Shown here piece after piece: positions 15,252 through 23,244 of a stretch of DNA of 30,330 nucleotides (its first letter is position 1; every line of letters starts with the position of its first letter). A model generated the notes under the pieces. The model saw only the letters and a program-made list of their open reading frames with translations, was not told the origin of the DNA and searched no databases. The stretch comes from JBDTNK01 sp039933775 (GTDB lineage: Bacteria; Chloroflexota; Limnocylindria; QHBO01), in contig JBDTNK010000024.1 in NCBI GenBank assembly GCA_039933775.1, positions 1 through 30,330 on the forward strand. The letters run 5' to 3'. The position numbers and the translations under genes are program-made.

Positions 15252-15712
15252 GCGGCGAGCACCTCCAGCAGCTGGTCGGTGTGCTGATCCGGCTTCACCT
15301 GTGGCAGCACCGCGGCAATCATGCCGTCGGCGTCAACGACGAAGGTCGTGCGCTCGTTGCCCATGTAGGTGCGGCCCGCGAACTTCTTCTCGATCCACAC
15401 GCCGAATGCATCGGCCGTGGTGGCGCCGGGATCCGCGAGCAGCCGGTACGGCAGGCTGAACTTGGCGCGGAACTTCACGTGGCTCTTCACGCTGTCGGGC
15501 GAGACGCCAAGCACCTCCACGCCGGTCGCGGCCACGCGCGACCACGAATCGCGCAGCGAGCAGGCCTGGGCGGTGCAGCCGGGCGAGTCGTCTTTCGGAT
15601 AGAAATAGAGCGCGTAGCGGCGGCCCAGTTGCCCCGCTCGCGAGACGACGCTGCCGTCGTCCGCGGTCATCGTGAAATCGGGCGCCGCGTCACCCACATC
15701 GAGTCGTGCCAT
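15248..15712 (-). CDS. bcp: PrxQ/Bcp-type peroxiredoxin
   Basis: A 154-residue thiol peroxidase of the AhpC/TSA superfamily that reduces hydrogen peroxide and organic hydroperoxides with thioredoxin-type donors. The active-site region is YPKDDSPGCTAQAC: peroxidatic C46 and resolving C51, four residues between them, as in atypical two-cysteine PrxQ enzymes. Length is normal for the family (about 150-160). The ATG at 15712 is used; a TTG one codon earlier is possible. Its stop overlaps the next small gene. It lies 25 bases after the alpha/beta hydrolase-like gene, within a run including two flavoprotein-associated genes that could generate peroxide, which offers a reason for co-expression but is inference. 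No signal peptide, so cytosolic. Confidence 0.93.
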   Translation of the reverse strand: MARLDVGDAAPDFTMTADDGSVVSRAGQLGRRYALYFYPKDDSPGCTAQACSLRDSWSRVAATGVEVLGVSPDSVKSHVKFRAKFSLPYRLLADPGATTADAFGVWIEKKFAGRTYMGNERTTFVVDADGMIAAVLPQVKPDQHTDQLLEVLAA

Positions 15713-15737
15713 CAATCCAATCGTACCCGAGCATCCA

Positions 15738-16709
15738 TCAGCTCATCTCCGAGATGGCGATGAGCACCGGCGGCAGCTCGCGTGGCTCGAGCCGGGCCGC
15801 GAGGTCGGCCGCGATCTCGTCGATCGTCGCGTCCGGCACCTCGGCCAGGTCATGCCCGGCACCGGGGATCGCCAGCTGGCGCACCGCCGGCGCGGCATGC
15901 GGGCGCGCCTGCAGCAGGAGCTCGGACTCGGACGGATCGACCCAGGCATCGTCGGCCCCATGGACCAGCGTCAGGGAGCGATTGAGCATCGTGATCAGGG
16001 CGCGCGGCGGCGTGCCAAAGGCCTGCCGCAGGCCGTCGAGCTCGAGATGGACCGATGTCTCCGCGTCGAGCGGCACCCCGCAGGCCGCCTCGCCCCGATC
16101 CGCGAGCTCGATGAGCTCCTCGCTGGCACGGTCGACCGCCGCCACGATCCGATGCTGGCGGTCGATGCCGCGACGCCCACGCTCCGCGACGCCGCGGCGC
16201 AGGACGTCGCGGTAGGAGCGCGCGGCGGCGCCGACGAGCGTCAACGCGCCGATCGCCGGATCGCCGATGGCCACGCTCATGGCGATCGCGGCCCCTTCGC
16301 CGTGGCCCAGGATGCCGGCGCGGCTCAGGTCCAGCTCGGATCGCGAGCGCATCGCGCCCAGCGCGTCGCGCGCGTCGTCGATGCGGGTGAAGAGGCTCGT
16401 CGACTCCCAGACGCCCTCCGACGCTCCGCAGCCGCGCGGGTCGCAGCGCAGCGAGGCCACGCCGTGCGCCGCGAGGGTCTCGGCCAGCCGCGCCAGGATC
16501 CCCGGCCCCTCCTCTGCGGGCGCGAACCACGCGGCGTGGCGCACCCGATCCCAGCCCCCGTCGCGCGTGCGCGGCAGCCACGACCCGAGGAGCAGCACGT
16601 TCGGGTAGCGGCCGCGCCGATCGGCAGGTGGCGCCGCATCGGGCAGCGTCAGCGTGGCGGCCAGCTCCACGTCGCCGGCTCGGACGGAAAGCTCCTCGGT
16701 GCGAGGCAT
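15738..16709 (-). CDS. Alpha/beta hydrolase-fold protein lacking the nucleophile serine
   Basis: A 323-residue protein with an alpha/beta hydrolase fold: NVLLLGSWL (37-45) near the oxyanion region, LRCDPRGCGASEG (87-99), the nucleophile elbow at 135-139, an acid region VHGADDAWVDP (249-259) and the histidine in GAGHD (H286). The elbow reads GHGEG where hydrolases have GHSxG, so Gly137 (codon GGC) replaces the catalytic serine. The acid (D253 or D254) and H286 remain. It may therefore be a non-hydrolytic binding protein or use another mechanism; a one-base sequencing error (AGC to GGC) is also possible. The ATG at 16709 follows the flavoprotein stop by 14 bases without a clear binding site. 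Family is firm from the overall pattern; substrate is unknown. Confidence 0.8.
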   Translation of the reverse strand: MPRTEELSVRAGDVELAATLTLPDAAPPADRRGRYPNVLLLGSWLPRTRDGGWDRVRHAAWFAPAEEGPGILARLAETLAAHGVASLRCDPRGCGASEGVWESTSLFTRIDDARDALGAMRSRSELDLSRAGILGHGEGAAIAMSVAIGDPAIGALTLVGAAARSYRDVLRRGVAERGRRGIDRQHRIVAAVDRASEELIELADRGEAACGVPLDAETSVHLELDGLRQAFGTPPRALITMLNRSLTLVHGADDAWVDPSESELLLQARPHAAPAVRQLAIPGAGHDLAEVPDATIDEIAADLAARLEPRELPPVLIAISEMS

Positions 16710-16723
16710 GGATGCGTGGGTCG

Positions 16724-18322
16724 CTACGCTCCGGCGGCGGCGCGGTCGCGCAGGATCCGCTCGGCGGCGTTGCGCCCCGGCGCCCCCATCACGCAGCCGC
16801 CGGGATGGGTGCCCGATCCGCACTGGTAATAGCCCTCGATCGGGGTGCGGTACTGCGACCAGCCCGGCGCCGGTCGGAAGAAGAACATCTGCGGCGCCAG
16901 GAACTCGCCGGCGAAGATATTCCCCTCGGAGAGGCCGACGATGCGCTCGATGTCGAGCGGCGTGACGACCTCGCGCTGCAGGACCAGGTCGCCGAAGCCG
17001 GGAAAGTGGCCCTCGAGCGTGGCCTGCACGCGATCCGCCATCGGCTGCGCCTCGGCATCCCAGTCCGACTCGCGCAGCTGGTACGGCGTGTACTGCACGA
17101 AGCACGACAGCACATGCTTGCCGGGCGGCGCCATGTCCGGGTCGATCGTCGACTGGATGGCGCAGTCGATGTAGGGCGCATCGGGATACCAGCCGTACTT
17201 GGCGGCGTCGAAGGCGCGTTCGAGGTAGTCGATCGACGGACCGATGTTCATGAACCCGCGATAGATGTCCGGCCGTGCCCCCAGCTCCGGGTGCGCCGGC
17301 AGCCCGTCGAGGGCGAAGTTCACCTTGGAGCTCACGCCACGGAACTTCATGCGCCCGATGTCCTCGACCAGATCGTCGGGAAGCTCGCGCGGATCGACGA
17401 GCTCCAGGAAGGTGCGGCGCGGATCGAGCGCGCTGACGACGATGCCGGCGCTGATCTCCGTCCCGTCGGCGAGTGCCACGCCGGTCGTCTCCCCGTCGCG
17501 GGTCAGCACCCGCTCGACCGGCGCCTCGAGCCGGATCTCGGCACCGAACGCCTGGGCCGCGCGGGCGAGCACCTGCGTGAAGCCGCCGTTGCCACCTTTG
17601 TGGAAGGCCCACGCCCCGAAATCGCCGTCGTGCTCGCCGAGCGAATGGAAGAGCAGCACCAGTCCGGAGCCCTGCGAGCGCGGCCCGACCTTCGAGCCGA
17701 TGATCCCCGAGGAGGCGAGGTAACCCTTCAACAGCTCGTCCTCGAAGTAGTCGTCGAGGAAGTCGGCCGCGCTGCCGGTGAGCAGCCGCACCGCATTGTG
17801 GAGCGTCCGCTTGTCGAGCGAGCGCAGCCGCGTGCCGATGGCGGCGAGCGCCACGAGCTCCTCGGGATCGGCGCTGAAGATGTCAGGTGGGGCCATGTCG
17901 AGCAGCGGCTTGATCGCCTGGCAGACCCGGTTCAGGTCGTGGCTGTACTGCTCGTACGCGTCCGCGTCGTGCGGCGCGTGGCGGATGATCTCGCGCAGGT
18001 TCTCGTCGTGGTCGCGACTGAAGAGCAGGTAATCGCCATCGGTTCCGGGGGCGAAGCGCGTCGGCATCAGCAGCGGCATGAAGCCGTGCTTCGGCAGCTC
18101 GAGCTCGTGAATGATCTGCGGCCGGAGCAGCGAGAGGGCGTAGCTGAACGTGGTGAACTGGTAGCCCGGCCGCAGCTCCTCGGTGATAGCTGCCCCTCCC
18201 ACGAGGTGCCGCCGCTCCAGGATGAGCGTGCGCAGGCCACCTCGCGCCAGGTAGGCGCCATTCACCAGGCCGTTGTGGCCGCCGCCAATGACGATCGCGT
18301 CGTATCGGTCCATCTCGTTCAT
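16724..18322 (-). CDS. PYROXD2/phytoene desaturase-like FAD-dependent oxidoreductase
   Basis: A 532-residue flavoprotein of the amine oxidase/CrtI superfamily. The dinucleotide motif AIVIGGGHNGLVNGAYLARGG lies at about 9-29, with the ribose-binding acid in LILER (E36), and the C-terminal FAD motif is around YYQCGSGTHPGG (about 498-509). GHNGL and THPGG are typical of PYROXD2-like proteins rather than of true carotenoid desaturases, and no carotenoid genes are nearby. The reaction is not known for this subgroup; oxidation of a C-C or C-N bond is likely from the family. Its ATG at 18322 shares bases with the TGA of the GcvT-like gene (ATGA), an arrangement suggesting joint function. An in-frame ATG three codons later is an alternative start. 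No membrane segment is visible. Confidence 0.85.
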   Translation of the reverse strand: MNEMDRYDAIVIGGGHNGLVNGAYLARGGLRTLILERRHLVGGAAITEELRPGYQFTTFSYALSLLRPQIIHELELPKHGFMPLLMPTRFAPGTDGDYLLFSRDHDENLREIIRHAPHDADAYEQYSHDLNRVCQAIKPLLDMAPPDIFSADPEELVALAAIGTRLRSLDKRTLHNAVRLLTGSAADFLDDYFEDELLKGYLASSGIIGSKVGPRSQGSGLVLLFHSLGEHDGDFGAWAFHKGGNGGFTQVLARAAQAFGAEIRLEAPVERVLTRDGETTGVALADGTEISAGIVVSALDPRRTFLELVDPRELPDDLVEDIGRMKFRGVSSKVNFALDGLPAHPELGARPDIYRGFMNIGPSIDYLERAFDAAKYGWYPDAPYIDCAIQSTIDPDMAPPGKHVLSCFVQYTPYQLRESDWDAEAQPMADRVQATLEGHFPGFGDLVLQREVVTPLDIERIVGLSEGNIFAGEFLAPQMFFFRPAPGWSQYRTPIEGYYQCGSGTHPGGCVMGAPGRNAAERILRDRAAAGA

Positions 18323-19518
18323 GCCGTCTTTCGTTCCGGGTTGTAGAGGGGCAGCCGCGCGACGTGCGCCGCGACCTGCTGGTAGTGGTGGTCGACCGTG
18401 AACTCCAGGTGCACGCGCGTCCCGGATTTCGCCATGTCAGGCCGCACCCGCGCCAGGGCGACGTGGCGCTGGAGGATCGGCGAGTACATGAAGCTCGTGG
18501 CGTATCCGACCCGCTGCCGCGCCAAGTCGTACACCATCCAGTCCTCGTGCACGGGGCGGTGATCCTTGGGCGGGATCAGGCCGGCGGCCGCGTAGACGCG
18601 ATCGTAATCCTCCCAGTCGACCACCAGCCCGACCATGCTCCAACGCCAGGTCTTCTCGCTGATCTCGCGCTCGAGGGCGCGCCGGCCGATGAACGGGCGG
18701 TCGTCATCGGCCAGCCCCTTGAACATCCAGCGCCAACCAAGCTCGAGCGGCGTCGACCGATGGGAGTCGTTGAACGCGAAGCGGCTCGAGTCGAAGTCCA
18801 CGCCAAGGAGCATGAGCCCCGCCTCGATGCGCAGCATGTAGAGCGCCCCCATGCCGTACGGCAGCACGCCAAAGCCGTCTGCCGCCTCCCAGAGCGCATC
18901 CCACACGGTGAGCGCGTCGGGCGTCTCGACCCAGATCTCGTAGCCGAGGTCGCCGGTGTAGCCGGTGCGGGTGACGGTCACCGGACGGCCGGCAACGGTC
19001 CCGGCGGTGAGCGCGAAGAAGGGCAGCTCGGCGGCGGCCGGGACGAGGCGGCTGACCAGGTCGCGCGAGCGGGGACCCTGAATGGCGAGCGCCCCGATCC
19101 CGAGGCTGATCTCCTCGATGTGCACCCGCATCCGGCCGATCCGGTCGGCGAACCAGGCGAAGTTCGGTTCCGCGGCGGTGAGCAGGTACTCATCGGGCGC
19201 GCGGTGCTGGATCACGCCATCCTCGAGCACGAAGCCGCGATCGTCGAGCCAGGTCGTGTACTGCGCGTGGCCCGGCGGGCAGCCCCGTACGTCACGGGCC
19301 AGCATCCCTGCCAGGAAGCGCTCCGCGTCGGGCCCGGTGATGCGGTACTTGTAAAGCGGCGATGTGTCGAAGATGCCCGCCGAGTTGCGCACGGCGAAGT
19401 ACTCGAACTTGTCCGAGGCCTGGTAACGGGTGACGGCCAGGTGGCCGGACCAGTGCTGCCAGAGCCCCGTCTCGTTGAGCGCGCTCGTTCGCGGATGGAA
19501 GGGTGTGGTTCGAATCAC
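18319..19518 (-). CDS. GcvT-like aminomethyltransferase-family (folate-binding) protein
   Basis: A 399-residue member of the T-protein family, whose classic members transfer a one-carbon unit to tetrahydrofolate in glycine cleavage and whose relatives form the C-terminal half of dimethylglycine and sarcosine dehydrogenases. The family stretch VRNSAGIFDTSPLYKYRITGPDA and DAERFL is visible at about 43-70, the folate-region acidic pair ED at 99-100, and TRTGYTGDLGYEIWVE in the middle. It is slightly longer than glycine-cleavage T-proteins (about 360-370), and no gcvH or gcvP gene is nearby, so a role other than glycine cleavage is likely. It is the first gene of a run and is translationally coupled to a PYROXD2-like flavoprotein. 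The GTG at 19518 is the probable start; alternative starts downstream would cut conserved sequence. Confidence 0.85.
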   Translation of the reverse strand: MIRTTPFHPRTSALNETGLWQHWSGHLAVTRYQASDKFEYFAVRNSAGIFDTSPLYKYRITGPDAERFLAGMLARDVRGCPPGHAQYTTWLDDRGFVLEDGVIQHRAPDEYLLTAAEPNFAWFADRIGRMRVHIEEISLGIGALAIQGPRSRDLVSRLVPAAAELPFFALTAGTVAGRPVTVTRTGYTGDLGYEIWVETPDALTVWDALWEAADGFGVLPYGMGALYMLRIEAGLMLLGVDFDSSRFAFNDSHRSTPLELGWRWMFKGLADDDRPFIGRRALEREISEKTWRWSMVGLVVDWEDYDRVYAAAGLIPPKDHRPVHEDWMVYDLARQRVGYATSFMYSPILQRHVALARVRPDMAKSGTRVHLEFTVDHHYQQVAAHVARLPLYNPERKTA

Positions 19519-19529
19519 GGGCAGCGCCG

Positions 19530-19535
19530 AGCATA
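19530..19535 (-). promoter_or_regulatory. Candidate -10 element upstream of the GcvT-like gene
   Basis: On the minus strand the sequence TATGCT ends 11 bases before the GTG start, matching the TANNNT pattern of vegetative -10 boxes. No good -35 is seen. If used, the leader would be only a few bases long. It sits in the 50-base gap after the thiamine transporter gene. Confidence 0.35.
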
Positions 19536-19568
19536 CCGGGCGGACCTGTGGCCGAGCGAGGATCCGCG

Positions 19569-20372
19569 TCAGCCAAGTAGGAAGCGCCACGTGCCGGCGG
19601 CGACGCTGGTCCCGATCGCAACGGCGCCGAGGACGGCGGCAGCCGCGATCCATGCCCAGTCGGCGTCGCGCATGCGCGACGCGCGGGCGCTCGTGCGGCA
19701 GCTGCGCGCGCCGAGTCCTCGCGCCTCCATGGCCAGCGCCATGCGCGTCGCGCGGCGCACGGCGCCGACGAGGAGCGCGAGCAGCTGGCCGGCGAAGAGA
19801 CGGACGGCGGCGAGCGGCGAGCGGCCGGCGTCGACGCCGCGCGCGCGGCGGGCCAGCGAGATGGTCTGCCACTCGACCGCCAGCAGCGGCACGAGGCGCA
19901 CGGCGGCCAGCGCGCCGATCGCGAAGCGCGCCGGCGCATGCAGCTGCGCGACCAGGGCATCGGCCAGCTCGGTCGGGTCCGATGTCGCGGTTGCCAGGAG
20001 GCCGACGAGCGCGATGGCCAGCAGACGCACCGCCAGGCTGAGGCCGCTCAGCGCCGTGCCCGCCGCGATCTCGACCGGTCCGATGACGACGAGCGGCGGC
20101 CCGACCTGCTGCGCGGCGAGCAGCGTGTTGGCGAGCGCCACCGAGATCGCGCTGAGCCCGATGAGCCACCAGCGCGCGACCAGATCGCCGGGACGCAGCC
20201 CGGAGCTCGGCAGGAGCAGCAGCATCGCTCCGCCGATGATTCCCGCGGTGAGCAGGTCGAGCGACACGAACAGTGCGACAAGCAGGAGCAGCGACGCCGC
20301 CAGCTTGGCGACCGGGTTGGCGCGAGCCAGCGGAGCGGCGGGATCGGGCGTGAGGGGCGTGAGCAGCTGCAT
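19569..20372 (-). CDS. ykoC: ECF transporter T component of the YkoEDC thiamine-type system
   Basis: A 267-residue integral membrane protein, the energy-coupling factor scaffold (EcfT) that joins the substrate-binding S component to the ATPases. The two diagnostic Ala-Arg-Gly motifs are present: ARRARG with A177-R178-G179, and MEARGLG with A217-R218-G219, on the coupling helices. Hydrophobic helices occur at about 23-55, 65-85, 110-128, 150-165, 190-204 and 238-257. The ATG at 20372 overlaps the stop of the ATPase gene by one base (TGATG). Order after the S and A components is the ykoE-ykoD-ykoC order. It is the last gene of the riboswitch-controlled operon. No terminator is evident in the following 50 bases. 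Confidence 0.9.
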   Translation of the reverse strand: MQLLTPLTPDPAAPLARANPVAKLAASLLLLVALFVSLDLLTAGIIGGAMLLLLPSSGLRPGDLVARWWLIGLSAISVALANTLLAAQQVGPPLVVIGPVEIAAGTALSGLSLAVRLLAIALVGLLATATSDPTELADALVAQLHAPARFAIGALAAVRLVPLLAVEWQTISLARRARGVDAGRSPLAAVRLFAGQLLALLVGAVRRATRMALAMEARGLGARSCRTSARASRMRDADWAWIAAAAVLGAVAIGTSVAAGTWRFLLG

Positions 20373-21820
20373 CAGCGCGCCATGACATGGGTGCGATCGG
20401 CGAGCGCCTCGACGAAGGGGGCGTCGTGGCTCACGAAGGCCACGCCGCTGCCCTCGTCGCGCAGGGCGGCGAGCAGGTACAGCAGCTCGGCCCATGTCCG
20501 ACGGTCCTGGCCGAAGGTCGGCTCATCCAGCACGAGCGCCCGTGGCGCGGTGGCAAGGGCGGTGGCGACCGAGAGCCGCCGCTTCTCGCCGCCCGACAGG
20601 GTGAACGGGTTCGCCTCGGCCAGGTGCCCCAGACGCAGCCGCTCGAGCAGCTCGGTCGTGCGGCGCTCGATCTCGTCGGCGGGCAGGCCGGCACGCAGCG
20701 GCCCGATGCGCAGCTCGTCACGGACCGTCGGAGCCAGGAACTGGTGCTCGGGATCCTGGAAGACGGTACCGATGCGCGTCACGAGGTCGCGCGCCGGCCA
20801 GCGCCAGATCGGGCTCCCGGCGCGGCCCGCCGCGAGCGACTCACCAGCCGTGACGCTGCCGCGCGACGGGCGCAGCAGTCCGGCGAGCAACAGCGCCAGC
20901 GTCGACTTGCCGCTGCCGTTCGGTCCAGTGATGCCTAGCGCCTCGGCTGCGCGCAGGGCCACGCTCGATGGGTCGAGGGCGTCGGTCGTCGAACCGGGGT
21001 AGCGGAACGTCACGGCCTCGGCCGCGACCAGCGTCTGGCTCGGCGGGCGAGGGCGACGCAGCGGTGCCGCGGGCGGACGATCGGGCACCCATACACCCGC
21101 CTCGGCGAGCTGCGTCCCGTGCCGGCGGAACACCTCGCCCGGCGCGCCAGCGGCCACCACGCCGGCGCCCGGCGCGAGGACAACGACCCGATCCACGAGC
21201 GGCAGGACGTCGGCCACGCGGTGCTCGACCAGCACCATCGTCGTCGCGCGCTGCGCGACGAGGTGGCGGATCACGTCGCGGACCGCCGCCGCGTTCTGCG
21301 GATCCAGGTTGGCGGTCGGCTCGTCGAGGAGCAGCAGGTCGGGGCGCAGGGCAACGGTGCCGGCGAGCACGAGGCGCTGCTGCTCCCCGCCCGACAGCGC
21401 GTGGGTCGGGCGCCCCCGACGGTACGGGAAGGCGACCGCGTCGAGCGCGGCGTCGACCCGCGGCCAGATCTCAGCGCGCGGGACGCATCGGTTCTCGAGC
21501 CCGAACGCCACGTCGTCGCCGGCGCGCGCCATGATGATCTGGGCCCCGGGATCCTGGAGCACCAGCCCGCTGCGGTCGCGCGCCTCGCGCGGGTCTCGGC
21601 CGTCGACGGTCAGCGAACCGGTCGCCTCGCCACCGCCGGTGGCGTCGAGCAGGCCGGCGAGCGCGGCGAGGAGCGTCGATTTCCCGGCCCCCGATGGCCC
21701 GAGCAGCAGGACCCGCTCACCCGGCTCGATGACGAGGTCGACGCCGCTCAGCGCCGGCGTGCGGCGCCCGGCGTGGCGCCAGCCCCAGGCGCGGGCCTCG
21801 ACCCGGACGCCGCCGCTCAC
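20372..21820 (-). CDS. ykoD: ECF transporter ATPase, two ATP-binding domains in one chain
   Basis: A 482-residue tandem ABC ATPase energising the ECF transporter. Domain one: Walker A GPSGAGKST (41-49), signature LSGGEQQR (142-149), Walker B LLLLDEPT (162-169) and H-loop H200. Domain two: Walker A GPNGSGKST (299-307), Q-loop FQDPEHQ (354-360), signature LSGGEKRR (408-415), Walker B LVLDEPTFGQD (429-439), H465. A Pro/Arg-rich linker around 248-262 joins the halves. Fusion of both ATPases is typical of YkoD. The start is GTG at 21820, sharing GTGA with the stop of the S component; GAGAGG lies almost directly before it. Both catalytic sites look intact. Confidence 0.93.
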   Translation of the reverse strand: MSGGVRVEARAWGWRHAGRRTPALSGVDLVIEPGERVLLLGPSGAGKSTLLAALAGLLDATGGGEATGSLTVDGRDPREARDRSGLVLQDPGAQIIMARAGDDVAFGLENRCVPRAEIWPRVDAALDAVAFPYRRGRPTHALSGGEQQRLVLAGTVALRPDLLLLDEPTANLDPQNAAAVRDVIRHLVAQRATTMVLVEHRVADVLPLVDRVVVLAPGAGVVAAGAPGEVFRRHGTQLAEAGVWVPDRPPAAPLRRPRPPSQTLVAAEAVTFRYPGSTTDALDPSSVALRAAEALGITGPNGSGKSTLALLLAGLLRPSRGSVTAGESLAAGRAGSPIWRWPARDLVTRIGTVFQDPEHQFLAPTVRDELRIGPLRAGLPADEIERRTTELLERLRLGHLAEANPFTLSGGEKRRLSVATALATAPRALVLDEPTFGQDRRTWAELLYLLAALRDEGSGVAFVSHDAPFVEALADRTHVMAR

Positions 21821-22410
21821 ACCTCTCGCTGCTGGCGACCCACGGCGAAATCGGCCAGCACGCCGGTCGCCACCAGCGCCCGCAGCAACAGCCACGCGCC
21901 GCCGCCGGCCAGGATCGCCCCCGATGCCACCGCGGCCACCGCGTACACGAGCCAATAGTCGAAGCCCAGGTTCGGGTAGTAGACGATCACGTCGTGCACC
22001 GCCGCGGCCACCCCGGCCAGCGCCCCGGAGAGCGCGGCCGCCGGCAGGCCCCACCATCGGTACAGACCGATGGCGAAGCCCAGCTCCGCGCCCACGCCCT
22101 GGAGCACACCCGACAAGATGGCATCGGCCCCGAACGTCGATCCGAGCAGTGCCGAGGTCAGTGCCGCCACGAAGTTCCCGAAGAAGGCGGCGCCGGGGCG
22201 GCGCACGATCAGCCCGACGAGGACGCCCGGCAGGAGCCAGACGCCGTAGAGGATGGCCTGCAGCGCCGGGATGCCGGCGAAGATCGGCGTGGTCAACGAG
22301 TTCAGGGCGTTCCAGGCCAGGAAGACGACGCCGAACGCGACGGCGATCACGGCCGCCACGACGATGTCGACGATGCGCCAGCGCGGCGTCGTGGGGGGTG
22401 CGGTGGTCAT
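21817..22410 (-). CDS. ykoE: YkoE-family ECF transporter substrate-binding (S) component
   Basis: A 197-residue membrane protein with about six hydrophobic helices, resembling YkoE. Diagnostic stretches are IPALQAILYGVWLLPGVLVG, SALLGSTFGADAILSGVLQG and GAELGFAIGLYRWWG. YkoE proteins bind thiamine or its pyrimidine precursor HMP. Co-transcription with thiamine pyrophosphokinase, whose substrate is thiamine, and control by a TPP riboswitch favour thiamine. GGAGG lies about 9 bases before the ATG at 22410, and the ATG overlaps the TGA of the kinase gene (ATGA). The protein is clearly distinct from ThiT and CytX types. Identification rests on motif similarity plus context and is strong. Confidence 0.9.
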   Translation of the reverse strand: MTTAPPTTPRWRIVDIVVAAVIAVAFGVVFLAWNALNSLTTPIFAGIPALQAILYGVWLLPGVLVGLIVRRPGAAFFGNFVAALTSALLGSTFGADAILSGVLQGVGAELGFAIGLYRWWGLPAAALSGALAGVAAAVHDVIVYYPNLGFDYWLVYAVAAVASGAILAGGGAWLLLRALVATGVLADFAVGRQQREV

Positions 22411-23060
22411 GCCGGTGAGCCTCCGTGGGTAGTGACGACGAGGAGCGTTCCCTGCTCGAGCTGGACCGATGCCGGCGTCGCGACGACCGCGTTCGAGAGG
22501 CCGCGCGAGCGCCCGAAGGTGAGCGTCTCGCCGTCGAGCGGCCAGGCGAGGCCATCGGTGTGCACGCCCATCGCATCGCCCGCCACCGGCAGCAAGGTGA
22601 TTACATCGCCGATGCCGGCCTCGAGATCGAGCATCGCGCCGCCGTGCAGCGCGCGCACCGTGCTCACTCCGCGGACAAGGCGCAGGTCGAGGCCGGCGTA
22701 GCGCGGATCCGCGACGAGCAGCAGGTTGGCGAGCTCGTGATCAAGGCGCTCGCCGCCGGTCGCCCCGAGCAGCACGATGCGCTGCGCGCCGAGCGCCCTG
22801 GCACGCTCGATCGCCAGCTCAGCGTCCGATGCCTCCTTGTCCGCGGGGTGGCGCTCGATCGGCACCCCAGCGGCACGCAGCCGCTCGAGCAGGTCGGGGT
22901 CGATGGAGTCGAGGTCACCGACCACGAGATCGGCCCGGCGACCGTGGCGTTCCGCCGACTGGGCCCCGCCGTCTGCCGCGACGACGATCCGGCCGGCAGC
23001 GAGGTGCGCTTCGTCGCCGGCGACCAGGTCGCCCGATGCAATCACCACGGCCGTCGTCAT
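22407..23060 (-). CDS. thiN: Thiamine pyrophosphokinase
   Basis: A 217-residue enzyme that transfers pyrophosphate from ATP to thiamine, making TPP (thiamine diphosphate). Conserved active-site motifs: ADGGA (29-33), GDLDS (48-52), DKEASD (74-79) and GATGGERLDHELAN (99-112). Length matches the family (about 210-240). The ATG at 23060 follows GAGGAG by 6 bases; this binding site is part of a hairpin that may be controlled by the TPP riboswitch upstream. It is the first gene of the thiamine operon and is coupled by ATGA to the YkoE-like S component. Together they import thiamine and trap it as TPP, which then represses the operon. Confidence 0.95.
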   Translation of the reverse strand: MTTAVVIASGDLVAGDEAHLAAGRIVVAADGGAQSAERHGRRADLVVGDLDSIDPDLLERLRAAGVPIERHPADKEASDAELAIERARALGAQRIVLLGATGGERLDHELANLLLVADPRYAGLDLRLVRGVSTVRALHGGAMLDLEAGIGDVITLLPVAGDAMGVHTDGLAWPLDGETLTFGRSRGLSNAVVATPASVQLEQGTLLVVTTHGGSPA

Positions 23061-23064
23061 GCGT

Positions 23065-23090
23065 CGCTCCTCTCCGGTTGATGAGGGGCG
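23065..23090 (-). promoter_or_regulatory. Possible ribosome-binding-site sequestering hairpin of the thiN leader
   Basis: On the minus strand CGCCCCTC (23090-23083) can pair with GAGGAGCG (23072-23065) over 8 positions with one C-A mismatch and a 10-base loop. The 3' strand contains the GAGGAG binding site placed 6 bases before the thiN ATG. This would explain translational control by the upstream TPP aptamer. No U-rich intrinsic terminator is seen between aptamer and gene. Confidence 0.55.
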
Positions 23091-23110
23091 CACCACGGCA
23101 TGTGCCGCTT

Positions 23111-23197
23111 CGACTCCCTGCGCTGGCATGATCCAGATCAGGTTCGAGGGTCTGCGAGATGGTCCCGCACTCTCAGCGCTGTCGCGCTCCCCTGTCG
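23111..23197 (-). promoter_or_regulatory. TPP riboswitch (THI element)
   Basis: Read on the minus strand, the leader has the conserved TPP aptamer parts in order: GGGGAGC, then GCTGAGAGT, then ACCCTCGAACCTGATCTGG, then ATCATGCCAGCGCAGGGAGTCG. A terminal P1 helix can form between CGAC (23197-23194) and GTCG (23114-23111). The aptamer precedes thiN-ykoE-ykoD-ykoC and binds thiamine diphosphate, lowering expression when TPP is plentiful. Absence of an intrinsic terminator and the hairpin over the thiN ribosome binding site suggest translational control. Confidence 0.97.
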
Positions 23198-23232
23198 TTC
23201 TTGAATTGTGCTGCGGAGCCTAGCATGGTGGG

Positions 23233-23238
23233 TATCAT
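23233..23238 (+). promoter_or_regulatory. Candidate -10 element of a leaderless deacylase gene
   Basis: TATCAT ends 6 bases before the ATG at 23245. No Shine-Dalgarno sequence is present, and no strong -35 lies at the right spacing. Transcription would start at or next to the start codon. The 47-base region also has to hold the opposing promoter for the riboswitch operon. Confidence 0.4.
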
Positions 23239-23244
23239 CGGTCG

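Noticed and set aside
16724..18322. Carotenoid phytoene desaturase
   Set aside because: The GHNGL and THPGG patterns fit PYROXD2-like proteins better, and there are no carotenoid synthesis genes nearby.
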